Assembly: GCF_019091455.1 (NCBI RefSeq)
Contig: NZ_JAGXJN010000001.1
Coordinates: forward strand, 310,001 to 374,000
Source of the DNA: Chitinophaga sp. GbtcB8
Lineage (GTDB): Bacteria > Bacteroidota > Bacteroidia > Chitinophagales > Chitinophagaceae
Direction: 5' to 3'
DNA length: 64,000 nucleotides
The position numbers and the translations under genes are program-made. Within the stretch, counting starts at the first letter, position 1, and each line of letters begins with the position of its first letter. Of the stretch, positions 53,798 through 63,394 are shown piece after piece. The notes under the pieces are model-generated. The model did not search any database, was not told the DNA's origin, and was given only the letters and a program-made list of their open reading frames with translations.

Positions 53798-53805
53798 TAA
53801 CTTTG
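53798..53805 (+). promoter_or_regulatory. Candidate -7 element for mnmA
   Basis: TAACTTTG matches the Bacteroidota -7 consensus TAnnTTTG exactly and ends 19 bases before the mnmA start. I found no TTG at the usual -33 distance, so the call is weak. Confidence 0.4.
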
Positions 53806-53824
53806 CAGCCTTACACGAACTACT

Positions 53825-54919
53825 ATGAGCAGAAACGGCAAAGTGCTGGTGGCCATGAGCGGCGGTATCGATAGTACGGTTACCGCGCTGATGCTGCACG
53901 AGCAAGGATATGAAGTGATCGGCATTACGATGAAGACCTGGGATTATGCATCTTCCGGCGCCAGTAAAAAGGAGACCGGCTGCTGTAACCTGGATTCTTT
54001 TAACGATGCCCGCGCAGCCGCCGTACACCATGGTTTCCCGCATTTTGTGCTGGATATCCGGGATGAGTTCGGGGACTTTGTGATCAACAATTTTGTAGAT
54101 GAATACCTGGCAGGCCGCACCCCTAATCCCTGCGTGCTTTGCAATACCCATATTAAATGGCGGGCGCTCCTGAAAAGGGCCGATGCTATGGACTGCGCAC
54201 TTATAGCCACCGGCCATTACGGGCAAATACGGCAGCATAACGACCGTTATGTGCTTAGCAAAGGCATTGATGACCTGAAAGACCAGAGCTATGTGTTATG
54301 GGGCCTGCAGCAGGATGTGCTGGCCCGTACCCTGCTGCCATTGGGTAAATACCGTAAAACAGAGATCCGCCAGATGGCGTTTGACTTTGGCTACCCCGAG
54401 CTGGCTAAAAAGGCAGAGAGCTACGAGATCTGTTTTGTACCGGATAATGACTACCGCGGTTTCCTGAAACGCCGGGTAGATGGGCTTGAAGAACAGGTGA
54501 ATGGCGGCAATTTTGTGCTGAAGGACGGCACCATTGTAGGCCAGCATAAGGGTTATCCCTTTTACACCATTGGCCAGCGTAAAGGGCTTGATATTGCCCT
54601 GGGCCGCCCCATATACGTAACCAGCATTATCCCGGAAACCAATACTGTGGTGCTGGGTGAAGAAGAGGACCTGCAACGGAGCGAAATGCGGGTAGCCGGT
54701 ATTAACATGGTTAAATACGACCATATCCCTGAAGGGATGGAAGCCACTACCAAGATCCGTTATAAGGATAAAGGCGCCCTGAGCAACCTGTATCATACAG
54801 ATAACGGGCAGATCGGCGTTCGCTTTTACGAACAGGTGAAAGGCATTGCCCCCGGGCAGTCCGCCGTGTTCTATGAAGGGGATGATGTAATAGGCGGTGG
54901 TATCATTCAGCGCTTATAA
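53825..54919 (+). CDS. mnmA: tRNA-specific 2-thiouridylase
   Basis: Sulfurates U34 in the wobble position of tRNAs for Lys, Glu and Gln, using ATP and sulfur relayed to an active-site cysteine. The 364 aa show the PP-loop VAMSGGIDSTVTALMLHEQG. The first catalytic Cys is in RTPNPCVLCNTHIKW and the second in AESYEICFVPDNDYRGFL. Conserved ATGHYGQI, KDQSYVLWGL and GQHKGYPFYTIGQRKGL follow. The C-terminal beta-barrel and Ala-Pro-Gly region (GIAPGQSAVFYEGDDVIGGG) complete the protein. Monocistronic. Confidence 0.97.
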   Translation: MSRNGKVLVAMSGGIDSTVTALMLHEQGYEVIGITMKTWDYASSGASKKETGCCNLDSFNDARAAAVHHGFPHFVLDIRDEFGDFVINNFVDEYLAGRTPNPCVLCNTHIKWRALLKRADAMDCALIATGHYGQIRQHNDRYVLSKGIDDLKDQSYVLWGLQQDVLARTLLPLGKYRKTEIRQMAFDFGYPELAKKAESYEICFVPDNDYRGFLKRRVDGLEEQVNGGNFVLKDGTIVGQHKGYPFYTIGQRKGLDIALGRPIYVTSIIPETNTVVLGEEEDLQRSEMRVAGINMVKYDHIPEGMEATTKIRYKDKGALSNLYHTDNGQIGVRFYEQVKGIAPGQSAVFYEGDDVIGGGIIQRL

Positions 54920-54937
54920 TCATAGCTGATCCAACAA

Positions 54938-55050
54938 GAATGTAAAATGTAAAATTTTAAGTCCTAAATATAAAAGGGGAATGCAGCGGATAACGTCTTC
55001 ACTGCATTCCCCTTTTACATTTGAAATTTTATATTTAGGATTTTACATTC
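54938..55050. repeat. Nested inverted repeat after mnmA
   Basis: Outer words GAATGTAAAAT (54938-54948) and ATTTTACATTC (55040-55050) pair. An inner 15-bp perfect stem is formed by AAAAGGGGAATGCAG (54972-54986) and CTGCATTCCCCTTTT (55002-55016). Shared words with the element at 22125-22267 suggest one dispersed family. It probably terminates mnmA transcription. Confidence 0.75.
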
Positions 55051-55160
55051 TTTCAGCCCCTTTGTGTTTCCAAGGTTACCCCTCCCTCCGATACTTATCC
55101 GGTTTTTCCTTTTTTTCTTGCCTTTTTTAGCTTTTTGGCTAGATAAGATGGTACTATGGG

Positions 55161-55201
55161 CGCACTCGTGCGACTATTACCGTCCCGCAGTGCACTGCGG
55201 G
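55161..55201. repeat. Pair of GC-rich palindromes upstream of the chitinase genes
   Basis: CGCACTCGTGCG (55161-55172, 5-bp arms) and CCCGCAGTGCACTGCGGG (55184-55201, perfect 18-bp palindrome) lie in the untranslated region 46-86 bases before the GH5-GH18 start. They could be a protein-binding site or an RNA hairpin in the leader. Upstream of them, 55051-55160 shows T-rich sequence only. Confidence 0.55.
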
Positions 55202-55246
55202 AGCATGAACCTTTATTGATTATAAACCAAAAACAAAGAACCGTCT

Positions 55247-58200
55247 ATGAGAACCCGTTCTACCCGACGGCACGGACTTCCACGCCGTGCACCGTACCTG
55301 TACCTGTATTGTTCCGTTTTACTGGTAGCACTCTGCCTGAGTATGCAAACGTTTGCGCAACAATTATCAAGACTCCGCCAAAGCGGCACACGTATCATCA
55401 ATGAAAGTAATCAGGAAGTTATCCTCAAAGGCGTAGGCCTTGGTGGATGGATGCTTCAGGAAGGTTACATGATCAAACCTTCATTTTCCGGTGGTGGCAC
55501 CCAATGGTCCATCAAAAAAAGATTGTATGACCAGGGCCAGACCGATGCGCAGGTAGAAGCCTTCTACCAGAGCTGGCGTAACAATTTCATTACCAAAGCA
55601 GACATTGATTACCTGGCCTCCCAGGGATTCAACTGCGTGCGGCTGCCACTGCACTATGAGCTGTTCCTGACCAGCGCCCAGCGCGCGGTGCGTAACAGCG
55701 TGGCCCGCAACTCAGGCAATTACAACACGTATGTAAGCAACCTGACCTCCTGGTACAACAGCAACCAGCTGTTTAATGATGCTAACCTGGAAGGGTTCCG
55801 CCTCACAGACAGCCTGCTGAAATGGACCGCTGCCAACAACATGTACGTGATCCTGGACCTGCACGCCGCACCCGGCGCACAAGGCACAGACGCTAACATT
55901 TCCGATGCCCTGGTAGGGAATGATCTGTGGAACAAACAGATCTACAAGGACATGACCGTTCGCCTGTGGCAGCGCCTCTCCACCCGTTACATCAACAACA
56001 ACGGCGTGGCTTTTTATGACCTGATCAATGAGCCGAACAACGTGCCGGACAACCGCACGATCCATGACCTGTTTGAGCGCCTGATCAATGCTATCCGCGC
56101 ACAGGGCGATGATCACCTGCTCATGATCGAAGGGAACGGATGGGGCAACAACTACAATTACATGGAGCCCTTTACGTTCAGCAACCGCTCTAACCTGGTG
56201 TACAACGCCCACCGTTACTGGATCACCAACTCCACTACGGAAACCAATGGTGATGTGAACCAGATCAACCTGATCGCCAACATGGTAAACTTCCGCAACA
56301 CCAACCAGGTACCTGTTTGGGTAGGCGAAACCGGCGAAAGCGACAACAACTGGTTAAGCGAAAACATCCGTGCGCTGAATTCAAAAGGTATTGGCTGGTG
56401 CCACTGGACGTACAAACGTTTTGACACCCAGGAAAATGCCGCATTAATGCACATTAACCCGCCCTACCTGATGGATGGCGCAGGCAACATGGCAGCAGTG
56501 CTGAACAGCATCAAGTTTGCCAATTGTGTAAAGAACAATGGCACCATTGCAGCCGTAGCACCCGGCATACAGCCGCCTGCATCAACCGGCCCTATTGGTA
56601 AAACCATCTGGCTGAAAGGTTTTAACGGCCAGTATGTAAGCTCTGAGAACGGCACACAGGCTATGAACTGCAACAGGCCTACTGTACAGGGCTGGGAACA
56701 GTTCCTGGTAGGCGATGGCGGTAATGGTAAAATTACGCTGAGCAACCAGGGAAAATTTGTTTCTTCTGAGAACGGAGAACAGGCCATTACCTGCAACAGG
56801 GCTACTGCGCAGGATTGGGAAAAATTTGACTGGATCAAAAATGCCGATGGCACCATTTCCCTGCGTGGCAGCAATGGGCTGTATATCTCTTCTGAAAATG
56901 GCACACAGGCTATGACCTGCACCCGCACTGGCATACAGGGCTGGGAAGCCTTCAGCTGGGGTGAGGTAAGCGCTGCAGCTGTTGCCGCAGCAGCGGTTGC
57001 TAACAACTTTAAAGTAGTAGGTTATATGCCTTCCTGGGCTGGTAATGTAGATCCGCAGTCTGTTCAGTACAGCAAGCTAACGCATATCAACTACGCCTTC
57101 CTGCTGCCCAATTCCAACGGCAGCCTGCAGCCTATTGAAAACCCGGGCAAGCTGCAAAGCCTGGTGGCCAATGCACATGCTAAAGGCGTGAAAGTAATGA
57201 TCTCCGTTGGTGGCTGGAATAATGGCAACGACGGTGGTTTTGAAGGATTGGCTGCCAACAGCAGCACCCGCACCACTTTCGTGAACAACATGATCGCTTT
57301 TGTAAACCAGTACGGCCTGGATGGTGTGGACATTGACTGGGAATACCCTGACAATGGCACCTCTGCCAATAACTACCTGGCATTAATGACACAGCTTTCC
57401 AATGAAATGCATAACCGTGGTAAACTGCTTACTGCTGCGGTAGTAGCAGTAGGCGGCAGCAGTATTGTAAATGGCGTATTCTCCGTAGTGGACTTCCTGA
57501 CCATTATGGCATATGATGCCAATAATGCTAATCACTCCACTTACGATTATGCAGTGCAATCCCTGAACTATTGGAGAGGCCGTGGCCTGGCTAAAGAAAA
57601 GGCCATACTGGGCCTGCCCTTCTACGCACGCCCCAGCTGGGATGGTTATAATACCCTGCTGGCTAACGGCGCCAGTCCTAATGCCGATGTATTTAACGGT
57701 AACTACTACAACGGTATTCCTACCATTAAACGTAAAACCAACCTGGCATTTGACAATGGCGGCGGTGTAATGATGTGGGAACTGTCACAGGATGTTGCTC
57801 CTACCAATCCAAACTCACTGGTAACTGCCATCTACCAGGTAGTATTGGAAAGAAGCGGCGACACCAGCAATCCTCCCCCGCCCACAACCGCACCCATTGG
57901 TCAAACCATCTGGCTGAAAGGCTTTAACGGTCAATACGTAAGCTCTGAGAACGGTGAAGAGCCTATGAACTGTAACAGACCTACTGTACAGGGCTGGGAG
58001 CAGTTCCTGGTAGGCGATGGTGGTAATGGTAAAATTACGCTGAGCAACCAGGGCAAATTTGTTTCTTCAGAGAATGGAGAACAGGCCATTACCTGCAGCA
58101 GAACCACTGCGCAGGATTGGGAAAAATTTGACTGGATCGTAAATGCTGATGGCACCATTTCCCTGCGTGGCAACAATGGGCTGTATGTATCTTCTGAGAA

Positions 58201-58588
58201 CGGCACACAGGCTATGACCTGCAACCGCCCTACCATACAGGGCTGGGAAGCCTTTAACTACGGTGTAGTTGGCGCAGCTGCCAGAACAGCTATTGCTGCA
58301 ACAGCCGTTGCTCCTAAAGAAGAAGCAGTCGCTGCTAAGGCAGGTAGCGCGCTCGTATATCCGAACCCGGTAGTAAAGGGCAGCACCTTTACCGTAAAGG
58401 TAGATCAGTACGATGCCAGCAAACCTGTACAGGTAGTGCTGATTGATGTGAACAAAAGGGTAGTGTCCTATCACAAGGCCAGCACCGGTATGCTCAGCAT
58501 CCCCACCGGCAATGTAGCCAGCGGGTTCTATATCATGACCATCACTAACGGTAAGAACACTTATACCAAAAAGGTGATCATCCAATAA
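55247..58588 (+). CDS. Secreted bifunctional GH5 glucanase - GH18 chitinase with fascin-like modules and T9SS tail
   Basis: Multidomain enzyme of 1113 aa. Order: signal peptide (to about 38, ending LCLSMQTFA); GH5 domain (about 45-405) with acid/base Glu in [10 protein letters not shown] and nucleophile Glu in VWVGETGES; fascin-like beta-trefoil module 1 (about 449-572); GH18 domain (about 587-874) with DxxDxDWE intact as [10 protein letters not shown] (near residue 691); fascin-like module 2 (about 883-1006); T9SS type A sorting domain (about 1034-1113, [13 protein letters not shown]). Each fascin module holds three units like [12 protein letters not shown]...QGWE.F. The modules probably bind polysaccharide. 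Cell-surface or secreted attack on fungal walls (beta-glucan plus chitin) fits the domain set. Its GH18, module and tail are closely related to those of the next gene. Confidence 0.95.
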   Translation: MRTRSTRRHGLPRRAPYLYLYCSVLLVALCLSMQTFAQQLSRLRQSGTRIINESNQEVILKGVGLGGWMLQEGYMIKPSFSGGGTQWSIKKRLYDQGQTDAQVEAFYQSWRNNFITKADIDYLASQGFNCVRLPLHYELFLTSAQRAVRNSVARNSGNYNTYVSNLTSWYNSNQLFNDANLEGFRLTDSLLKWTAANNMYVILDLHAAPGAQGTDANISDALVGNDLWNKQIYKDMTVRLWQRLSTRYINNNGVAFYDLINEPNNVPDNRTIHDLFERLINAIRAQGDDHLLMIEGNGWGNNYNYMEPFTFSNRSNLVYNAHRYWITNSTTETNGDVNQINLIANMVNFRNTNQVPVWVGETGESDNNWLSENIRALNSKGIGWCHWTYKRFDTQENAALMHINPPYLMDGAGNMAAVLNSIKFANCVKNNGTIAAVAPGIQPPASTGPIGKTIWLKGFNGQYVSSENGTQAMNCNRPTVQGWEQFLVGDGGNGKITLSNQGKFVSSENGEQAITCNRATAQDWEKFDWIKNADGTISLRGSNGLYISSENGTQAMTCTRTGIQGWEAFSWGEVSAAAVAAAAVANNFKVVGYMPSWAGNVDPQSVQYSKLTHINYAFLLPNSNGSLQPIENPGKLQSLVANAHAKGVKVMISVGGWNNGNDGGFEGLAANSSTRTTFVNNMIAFVNQYGLDGVDIDWEYPDNGTSANNYLALMTQLSNEMHNRGKLLTAAVVAVGGSSIVNGVFSVVDFLTIMAYDANNANHSTYDYAVQSLNYWRGRGLAKEKAILGLPFYARPSWDGYNTLLANGASPNADVFNGNYYNGIPTIKRKTNLAFDNGGGVMMWELSQDVAPTNPNSLVTAIYQVVLERSGDTSNPPPPTTAPIGQTIWLKGFNGQYVSSENGEEPMNCNRPTVQGWEQFLVGDGGNGKITLSNQGKFVSSENGEQAITCSRTTAQDWEKFDWIVNADGTISLRGNNGLYVSSENGTQAMTCNRPTIQGWEAFNYGVVGAAARTAIAATAVAPKEEAVAAKAGSALVYPNPVVKGSTFTVKVDQYDASKPVQVVLIDVNKRVVSYHKASTGMLSIPTGNVASGFYIMTITNGKNTYTKKVIIQ

Positions 58589-58601
58589 CACAACAAAAAC
58601 A

Positions 58602-58632
58602 CAGCACTGCCGGTCTTTTACCGGCAGTGCTG
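58602..58632 (+). terminator. Rho-independent hairpin between the two chitinase genes
   Basis: A perfect 12-bp stem, CAGCACTGCCGG (58602-58613) and CCGGCAGTGCTG (58621-58632), with loop TCTTTTA. It lies 13 bases after the first chitinase stop. The T tract is weak, so it may attenuate rather than fully stop transcription into the second gene. Confidence 0.65.
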
Positions 58633-58681
58633 CTTATACAGTATTGCGAGCTTTACGATCTCTTAATTTAACCTACATCTT

Positions 58682-60325
58682 ATGAAAAATAACCTATGGA
58701 ATAAAACAGTCCTGCTGTTATTCCTGCTGCTTGCCACATCCTGGCAGGCCTTTTCACAAACACCTTTTAAAGTAGTAGGCTATCTTCCCACCTGGGGCGG
58801 CAACGTAAGCGATGTACAATTCACCAAGCTTACGCACGTCAATTACGCCTTCCTGATCCCTACTGCTTCCGGCAGCTATCAGCCCATTGAAAATCCATCC
58901 AAGCTGCAAAGCCTGGTGAGCGCTGCACACGCTAAAGGTGTTAAGGTGATCATCTCTGTAGGTGGCGGCGGCGGTGATGTGGGTTTCCGTACCATTGCGC
59001 CCAGTGCCGCTATACGCGCCACTTTCGTCAGCAACATGATGACTTTTGTGAACCAGTACAACCTGGATGGTGTGGACATTGACTGGGAGTATCCCAGCGG
59101 TACCAATGAGCCGCAGAACTTCCTGCTGCTGATGCAGGACCTGTATAACGCCCTGCATCCCAAAGGCAAGCTGCTGACAGCAGCGGTAATTGGCGAAGGC
59201 GGTTCCATGTTTGTGAACGGCCTTTTTCCTATTACAGATTACTTAGCCATAATGGCGTATGACGATAATGATTTTCAACACTCCACCTACGACCTGGCCG
59301 TTTCCTGTATGAGCTACTGGTTAGGCCGCGGCCTGCCTAAGGACAAGGCAGTGCTGGGCGTGCCTTTTTTTGGCCGGCCCGGCTGGATAGGTTACAACGA
59401 ATTGCTTTCGAGAGGAGCCAGCCCCAATGCAGATGTATTTGGTAACATAGGATATAACGGTATACCCACTATTAAGAAAAAAACCAACCTCGCCTATGAC
59501 AGGGGCGGCGGAATTATGATGTGGGACCTTTCTACAGACGGTGCAGGCGCCACTTCCCTGGTATCTGCCATTCATGAAGTAGTAGCACAAAGAAGCGGTG
59601 ATACCAGCACACCACCGCCACCCACTACCACTGCGCCTGTTGGCAAAACCATCTGGCTGAAAGGTTTTAACGGCCAGTATGTAAGTTCGGAGAACGGCGA
59701 AGAACCTATGAACTGTAACCGGGCTACTGTACAGGGCTGGGAGCAGTTCCTGGTAGGCGATGCCGGCAACGGAAAAATTACGCTGAGCAACCAGGGTAAA
59801 TTTGTTTCTTCTGAGAATGGCGCTGCCCCTATGAACTGCAACCGGGATGCGGCAGATGGCTGGGAACAGTTTGAGTGGATCGAAAATGCAGATGGTACTA
59901 TTTCACTGAAAGGCAACAACGGTTTGTTTGTTTCCTCTGAGAACGGTACCCAGGCTATGACCTGTAACAGGGCCACTGCACAGGGCTGGGAAGTCTTTAC
60001 CTACGGCATAGCAGGTGCAGCTGCCAAAACAGCTATCGCTGCTGAAATTACTACCAAAGAAGCGGAAAGCGCTAAAACAGGTAATGCCGTCGTATATCCC
60101 AACCCGGTAGTAAAGGGCAGCCCTTTTACCGTGAAGGTAGCGCAGTATGATGCCAGCAAACCCGTACAGGTACAGCTGGTTGATGTGAACAAACGGGTAG
60201 TGTCCTATCAAAAGGCCAGTGCCGGTATGCTCACCATCCCCACCGGCAACATTGCCAGTGGTTTATACATCATGACCATTACCAACGGTAAGCATACGTA
60301 CACCAAAAAGATCATCATTCAATAA
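58682..60325 (+). CDS. Secreted GH18 chitinase with fascin-like module and T9SS tail
   Basis: Chitinase of 547 aa, the shorter sister of the preceding gene. Signal peptide (VLLLFLLLATSWQAFSQ), GH18 barrel (about 28-310) with intact catalytic [12 protein letters not shown] (near residue 130), a Thr/Pro linker (TSTPPPPTTTAPV), one fascin-like module (about 321-442) and the T9SS type A tail (about 466-547, [19 protein letters not shown]). The GH18, linker, module and tail run parallel to residues 587-1113 of the upstream protein with many identical DNA stretches, so the two genes arose by local duplication and one gained or lost the GH5 part. Hydrolyses beta-1,4 links of chitin. Confidence 0.95.
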   Translation: MKNNLWNKTVLLLFLLLATSWQAFSQTPFKVVGYLPTWGGNVSDVQFTKLTHVNYAFLIPTASGSYQPIENPSKLQSLVSAAHAKGVKVIISVGGGGGDVGFRTIAPSAAIRATFVSNMMTFVNQYNLDGVDIDWEYPSGTNEPQNFLLLMQDLYNALHPKGKLLTAAVIGEGGSMFVNGLFPITDYLAIMAYDDNDFQHSTYDLAVSCMSYWLGRGLPKDKAVLGVPFFGRPGWIGYNELLSRGASPNADVFGNIGYNGIPTIKKKTNLAYDRGGGIMMWDLSTDGAGATSLVSAIHEVVAQRSGDTSTPPPPTTTAPVGKTIWLKGFNGQYVSSENGEEPMNCNRATVQGWEQFLVGDAGNGKITLSNQGKFVSSENGAAPMNCNRDAADGWEQFEWIENADGTISLKGNNGLFVSSENGTQAMTCNRATAQGWEVFTYGIAGAAAKTAIAAEITTKEAESAKTGNAVVYPNPVVKGSPFTVKVAQYDASKPVQVQLVDVNKRVVSYQKASAGMLTIPTGNIASGLYIMTITNGKHTYTKKIIIQ

Positions 60326-60347
60326 AAAAGCATACACATAGGAACAC

Positions 60348-60376
60348 AGGCCGGGTATTTTTGCCCGGCCTTTTTT
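60348..60376 (+). terminator. Rho-independent terminator of the chitinase pair
   Basis: AGGCCGGG (60348-60355) pairs with CCCGGCCT (60364-60371), followed at once by TTTTTT. It lies 23 bases past the second chitinase stop. Confidence 0.85.
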
Positions 60377-60439
60377 ATGCCTGCAGCTACATGGAAATCT
60401 CAGCCGGAACGCCTAATTTCACATAAATGCCGGCCCATT

Positions 60440-62125
60440 GTGAAAACATTTTCCTTATCCATTTCCTTTCTTTTTCCCCTATGCCTGCTGCTGGCCGGTA
60501 TACCTGCCCGGGCACAAACACCCCGCTACGTAATTGCCTTTACAGATAAAAATGGTACCCCTTACCAGCTGAATGCGCCTGCAGCATATTTATCCAGCCG
60601 CGCCATTGAGCGCCGCAGCCGCCAGCAAATTGCTATAGACAGCACTGACCTGCCGGTGAACGCGGATTATGTGAATGCTGTACTGCAAGCCGGCAATGTA
60701 CAATTGCGCTATACCTTACGCTGGACCAACCAGGCTGTTATTGCCACCAATGATGCAACTGCCTTGCTAAAAATACAGCAGCTGCCCTTTGTAAGAACGC
60801 TGGTAAAAAGCGCCAACCGGCTGTCGGCGCCAGGTGACCGGCGCAGGCGGGATAGCGTGAGCACCGCCCGTACAATGGGTACTACGGATATTGATTACGG
60901 CAGCGCCTATACGCAAATTCATTTACATGAAGGGGAATACCTGCATAATAAGAACCTGAAAGGGAATGGTATGCTGATAGCATTGCTGGATGGCGGTTTC
61001 CCTTCTGTAAACAATAACCGTGCTTTTACCTGGCTTCGTAATAACCAGAAAATTACCTATACCCGCAATTTTACAGATGGTACGGCGGATGTATATAATT
61101 ATAGTGATCATGGCACGCACTGCCTGTCTATACTGGCAGCTAACCTGCCTGGCGAAATAACCGGTACTGCACCGGAAGCCGGTTATGTACTGTTACGCAC
61201 AGAGGAAACCGGCACAGAACAGCCCATAGAAGAAAACAACTGGGCCGCCGGTGTGGAGCTGGCAGATAGCTTAGGCGTGGACGTGATCTCTTCTTCCCTG
61301 GGATATAACACGTTTGATGATCCGCAGTATGATCATACCTATACACAGCTGGACGGCCATAGCCTGGCTATTACACAAGCCGCGGCACTGGCAGTACGCA
61401 AAGGCATGATCGTGGTAAATGCAGCCGGTAATGAAGGAAAATCATCCTGGAAATACCTGCTGGCCCCTGCGGATGCAGACAGTGTGCTGACTGTAGGCGC
61501 GGTAACCAGCCAGGGACAGGTGGCTAATTTCAGCAGCTATGGCCCTACTGCAGACGGGCGTATAAAACCCGATGTAGCCGCAATGGGGGTAGGTACAGCA
61601 CTGGTAACCACAGATGGTACTATTACCGGCGGCAGCGGCACTTCTTATGCCTGCCCGGTGCTGGCGGGCTTAGTAACCTGTTTATGGCAGGCATTTCCCC
61701 GGCGTACCAACCTGGAAATTGTGCAGGCGGTAAAAGCATGCTCCAGCCAATACCCTGCCCGGGATAACCGCATGGGATACGGCATTCCCAACTTTCATAC
61801 AGCCTATGATACCTTATTGAAAAGAGAAGCCGGCGATACAGCTTTTATCCGTGAGCAGCTAGCCAACCGCATGATCAAAGTATTTCCCAATCCTTTTACC
61901 AATCAGCTGAGCATCTATTATCAATCCACAGCCTCACAACAACCCATTTACCTGCAGCTGATAGATGGCGCCGGGCGGCTTACCCGTACCTGGCAGCTGC
62001 CTGCTGTAAGCAATTACGGCTACTTTACCACGCAAACAGGATTGGATAAATTACCGGTAGGTATGTACTACCTGAGATTTGTACAAGGAAATAACAAAGA
62101 GGTGGTGAAGCTGGTGAAATTATAA
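60440..62125 (+). CDS. Secreted S8 subtilisin-like serine protease with T9SS tail
   Basis: Protease of 561 aa from a GTG start. The triad is visible: Asp in MLIALLDGGFPSVNN, His in YSDHGTHCLSILAAN, Ser in GGSGTSYACPVLAGLVTCLW; the oxyanion Asn is in VVNAAGNEGKSSW. A signal peptide (TFSLSISFLFPLCLLLAG) and an N-terminal propeptide (about 25-110) precede the domain. A T9SS sorting domain (VFPNPFTNQLSIYYQS onward, last 80 residues) follows it. I choose GTG 60440 because it opens directly on the signal peptide. The in-frame ATG at 60377 abuts the T run of the upstream terminator. Likely a secreted nutritional or processing protease. Confidence 0.9.
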   Translation: MKTFSLSISFLFPLCLLLAGIPARAQTPRYVIAFTDKNGTPYQLNAPAAYLSSRAIERRSRQQIAIDSTDLPVNADYVNAVLQAGNVQLRYTLRWTNQAVIATNDATALLKIQQLPFVRTLVKSANRLSAPGDRRRRDSVSTARTMGTTDIDYGSAYTQIHLHEGEYLHNKNLKGNGMLIALLDGGFPSVNNNRAFTWLRNNQKITYTRNFTDGTADVYNYSDHGTHCLSILAANLPGEITGTAPEAGYVLLRTEETGTEQPIEENNWAAGVELADSLGVDVISSSLGYNTFDDPQYDHTYTQLDGHSLAITQAAALAVRKGMIVVNAAGNEGKSSWKYLLAPADADSVLTVGAVTSQGQVANFSSYGPTADGRIKPDVAAMGVGTALVTTDGTITGGSGTSYACPVLAGLVTCLWQAFPRRTNLEIVQAVKACSSQYPARDNRMGYGIPNFHTAYDTLLKREAGDTAFIREQLANRMIKVFPNPFTNQLSIYYQSTASQQPIYLQLIDGAGRLTRTWQLPAVSNYGYFTTQTGLDKLPVGMYYLRFVQGNNKEVVKLVKL

Positions 62126-62131
62126 TCCATC

Positions 62132-63301
62132 TTACTTCACCAGCTTAGCCGCAAACATAGTATCCGCGCCAATGTTATAACCGGTAATAATACCGCCATC
62201 GCGCCATTGCAGGCCGGTGTGCTCACAAATAAGTTTTACCACCGCTTCATTCTCCTGCTTAAAGGCAGAGCAGGTAATATAGATCAATGAGCCGCCTTTT
62301 TTTAACAGCGGTACAACGTTTTCGGCTATACGTTTTTGTAGGTTATGAAAGGTATTGATGCGCGGTTCTTCAAAAAAGTACAGGTGCTCCGGGCTGCGGC
62401 CCCAGGTACCGGAACCGGTGCAGGGCGCATCCAGTATAATACCGTCAAACGATCCGTAGTCAAGGGTTTGCGGCGGCACCGGCAGCGTAAGGTCCAGCGC
62501 TTTGGTTTCATAGTTTTTAATACCTGCAGTGTAAAACCGCTCATGCAGGTTTTGCAGGATGGATACCCGCACATCACTTACTGTAAGCTGCACACGCGGT
62601 TCCTTATCCATTAGCAATAAAGATTTTCCACCACTGGCAGCACAGGCATCCCACCAGCGCTGTCCGGGTTTAGGTGTAAGCAGCTGGCCGGTTTGCTGAG
62701 AAGAGGCATCCTGGATCTCGTACCAGTCTTTATTTTTAATAACGGTTTCTATATTAGTGCCGTTGGGTAATGCCAGCATGTCATCCGCCAGCCACTCCCC
62801 TGTTATACCAGCCTCTTGTAGTAATGCAGTAATTGCTTCCTGCTTGTTTTTCCGCACGCGGATGAATAAACGGGGCTGCACAAAACAGGCGCTGGTAAAA
62901 GCCGCCGCATCTATGCCTTCAGAAAGGGATGCTGTAAAGGGAAAAATATCATTGGGTGTGGGCGATTGCCCGTTAAAGGAAACAGTGGCCAGCTTTTCCG
63001 CTACAGGTAAAGTTACCTGCTCATTCCATTCCGGTTTTAACAGGGCCAGTATTTCATTGTGCTGTGTTTCGCACAGGAAAAGACCCAGCAACAGCCGGTC
63101 CTTTACAGGCATTTCATTTTTCCACAAATGGCCCAGGCGGTAAAAGGCATATGCCAGCTGCGAGATACAGCGCCGGTCACGGCTGCCCATTTGCGGGTTT
63201 TGCTTAAAAAATGGCTTCAGGAAATGGTGTAATGGCAAGCTGCCATCATAAGTGGTAATGATCTTCTCTGCTGATAACAAGTAATTTTCCCAACGGGTCA
63301 T
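62132..63301 (-). CDS. RsmB/NOP-family rRNA (cytosine-5) methyltransferase
   Basis: RNA m5C methyltransferase of 389 aa. An N-terminal helical domain (SLPLHHFLKPFFKQNPQMGS) precedes the SAM-binding core: motif I WWDACAASGGKSLLLMDK, motif IV with its Cys in LDAPCTGSGTWGRSPEH and motif VI with the nucleophilic Cys in YITCSAFKQENEAVVKLI. QDASSQQTGQLL is also typical of the family. The NusB-like N-domain of true RsmB is shortened, so the exact rRNA position is not certain. The S8 gene and this gene converge with six bases between their stops. Confidence 0.93.
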   Translation of the reverse strand: MTRWENYLLSAEKIITTYDGSLPLHHFLKPFFKQNPQMGSRDRRCISQLAYAFYRLGHLWKNEMPVKDRLLLGLFLCETQHNEILALLKPEWNEQVTLPVAEKLATVSFNGQSPTPNDIFPFTASLSEGIDAAAFTSACFVQPRLFIRVRKNKQEAITALLQEAGITGEWLADDMLALPNGTNIETVIKNKDWYEIQDASSQQTGQLLTPKPGQRWWDACAASGGKSLLLMDKEPRVQLTVSDVRVSILQNLHERFYTAGIKNYETKALDLTLPVPPQTLDYGSFDGIILDAPCTGSGTWGRSPEHLYFFEEPRINTFHNLQKRIAENVVPLLKKGGSLIYITCSAFKQENEAVVKLICEHTGLQWRDGGIITGYNIGADTMFAAKLVK

Positions 63302-63325
63302 GGGACAAAGAAAAGTAAAAAAGCA

Positions 63326-63378
63326 AAAAGCAAAAATTAAAAAGTAGAACCGGGTTTTACTTTTTAATTTTTGCTTTT
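63326..63378. repeat. A/T-only long hairpin after the E2 gene
   Basis: Arms of 21 bases pair perfectly: AAAAGCAAAAATTAAAAAGT plus A (63326-63346) with 63358-63378; one further A-T pair extends the stem. The 11-base loop is the only GC-containing part apart from a few G and C in the arms. It follows the stop of the E2 gene (63395) and precedes the rRNA methyltransferase gene, both on the minus strand, so it probably terminates the former. Confidence 0.75.
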
Positions 63379-63394
63379 TAATTTATCAGGAGGA

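Noticed and set aside
55344..55357. TGCAAACGTTTGCG, a one-mismatch copy of the uronate operator
   Set aside because: It lies inside the signal-peptide codons of the GH5-GH18 gene (MQTFAQ) about 100 bases after the start, and eda has the same residues QTFA. The match is readily explained by coding, so I did not call it an operator.
55156..55404. 82-codon plus-strand frame over the palindrome pair
   Set aside because: It is mostly a shadow of the GH5-GH18 gene in another frame, and its N-terminus is only the translated palindromes.
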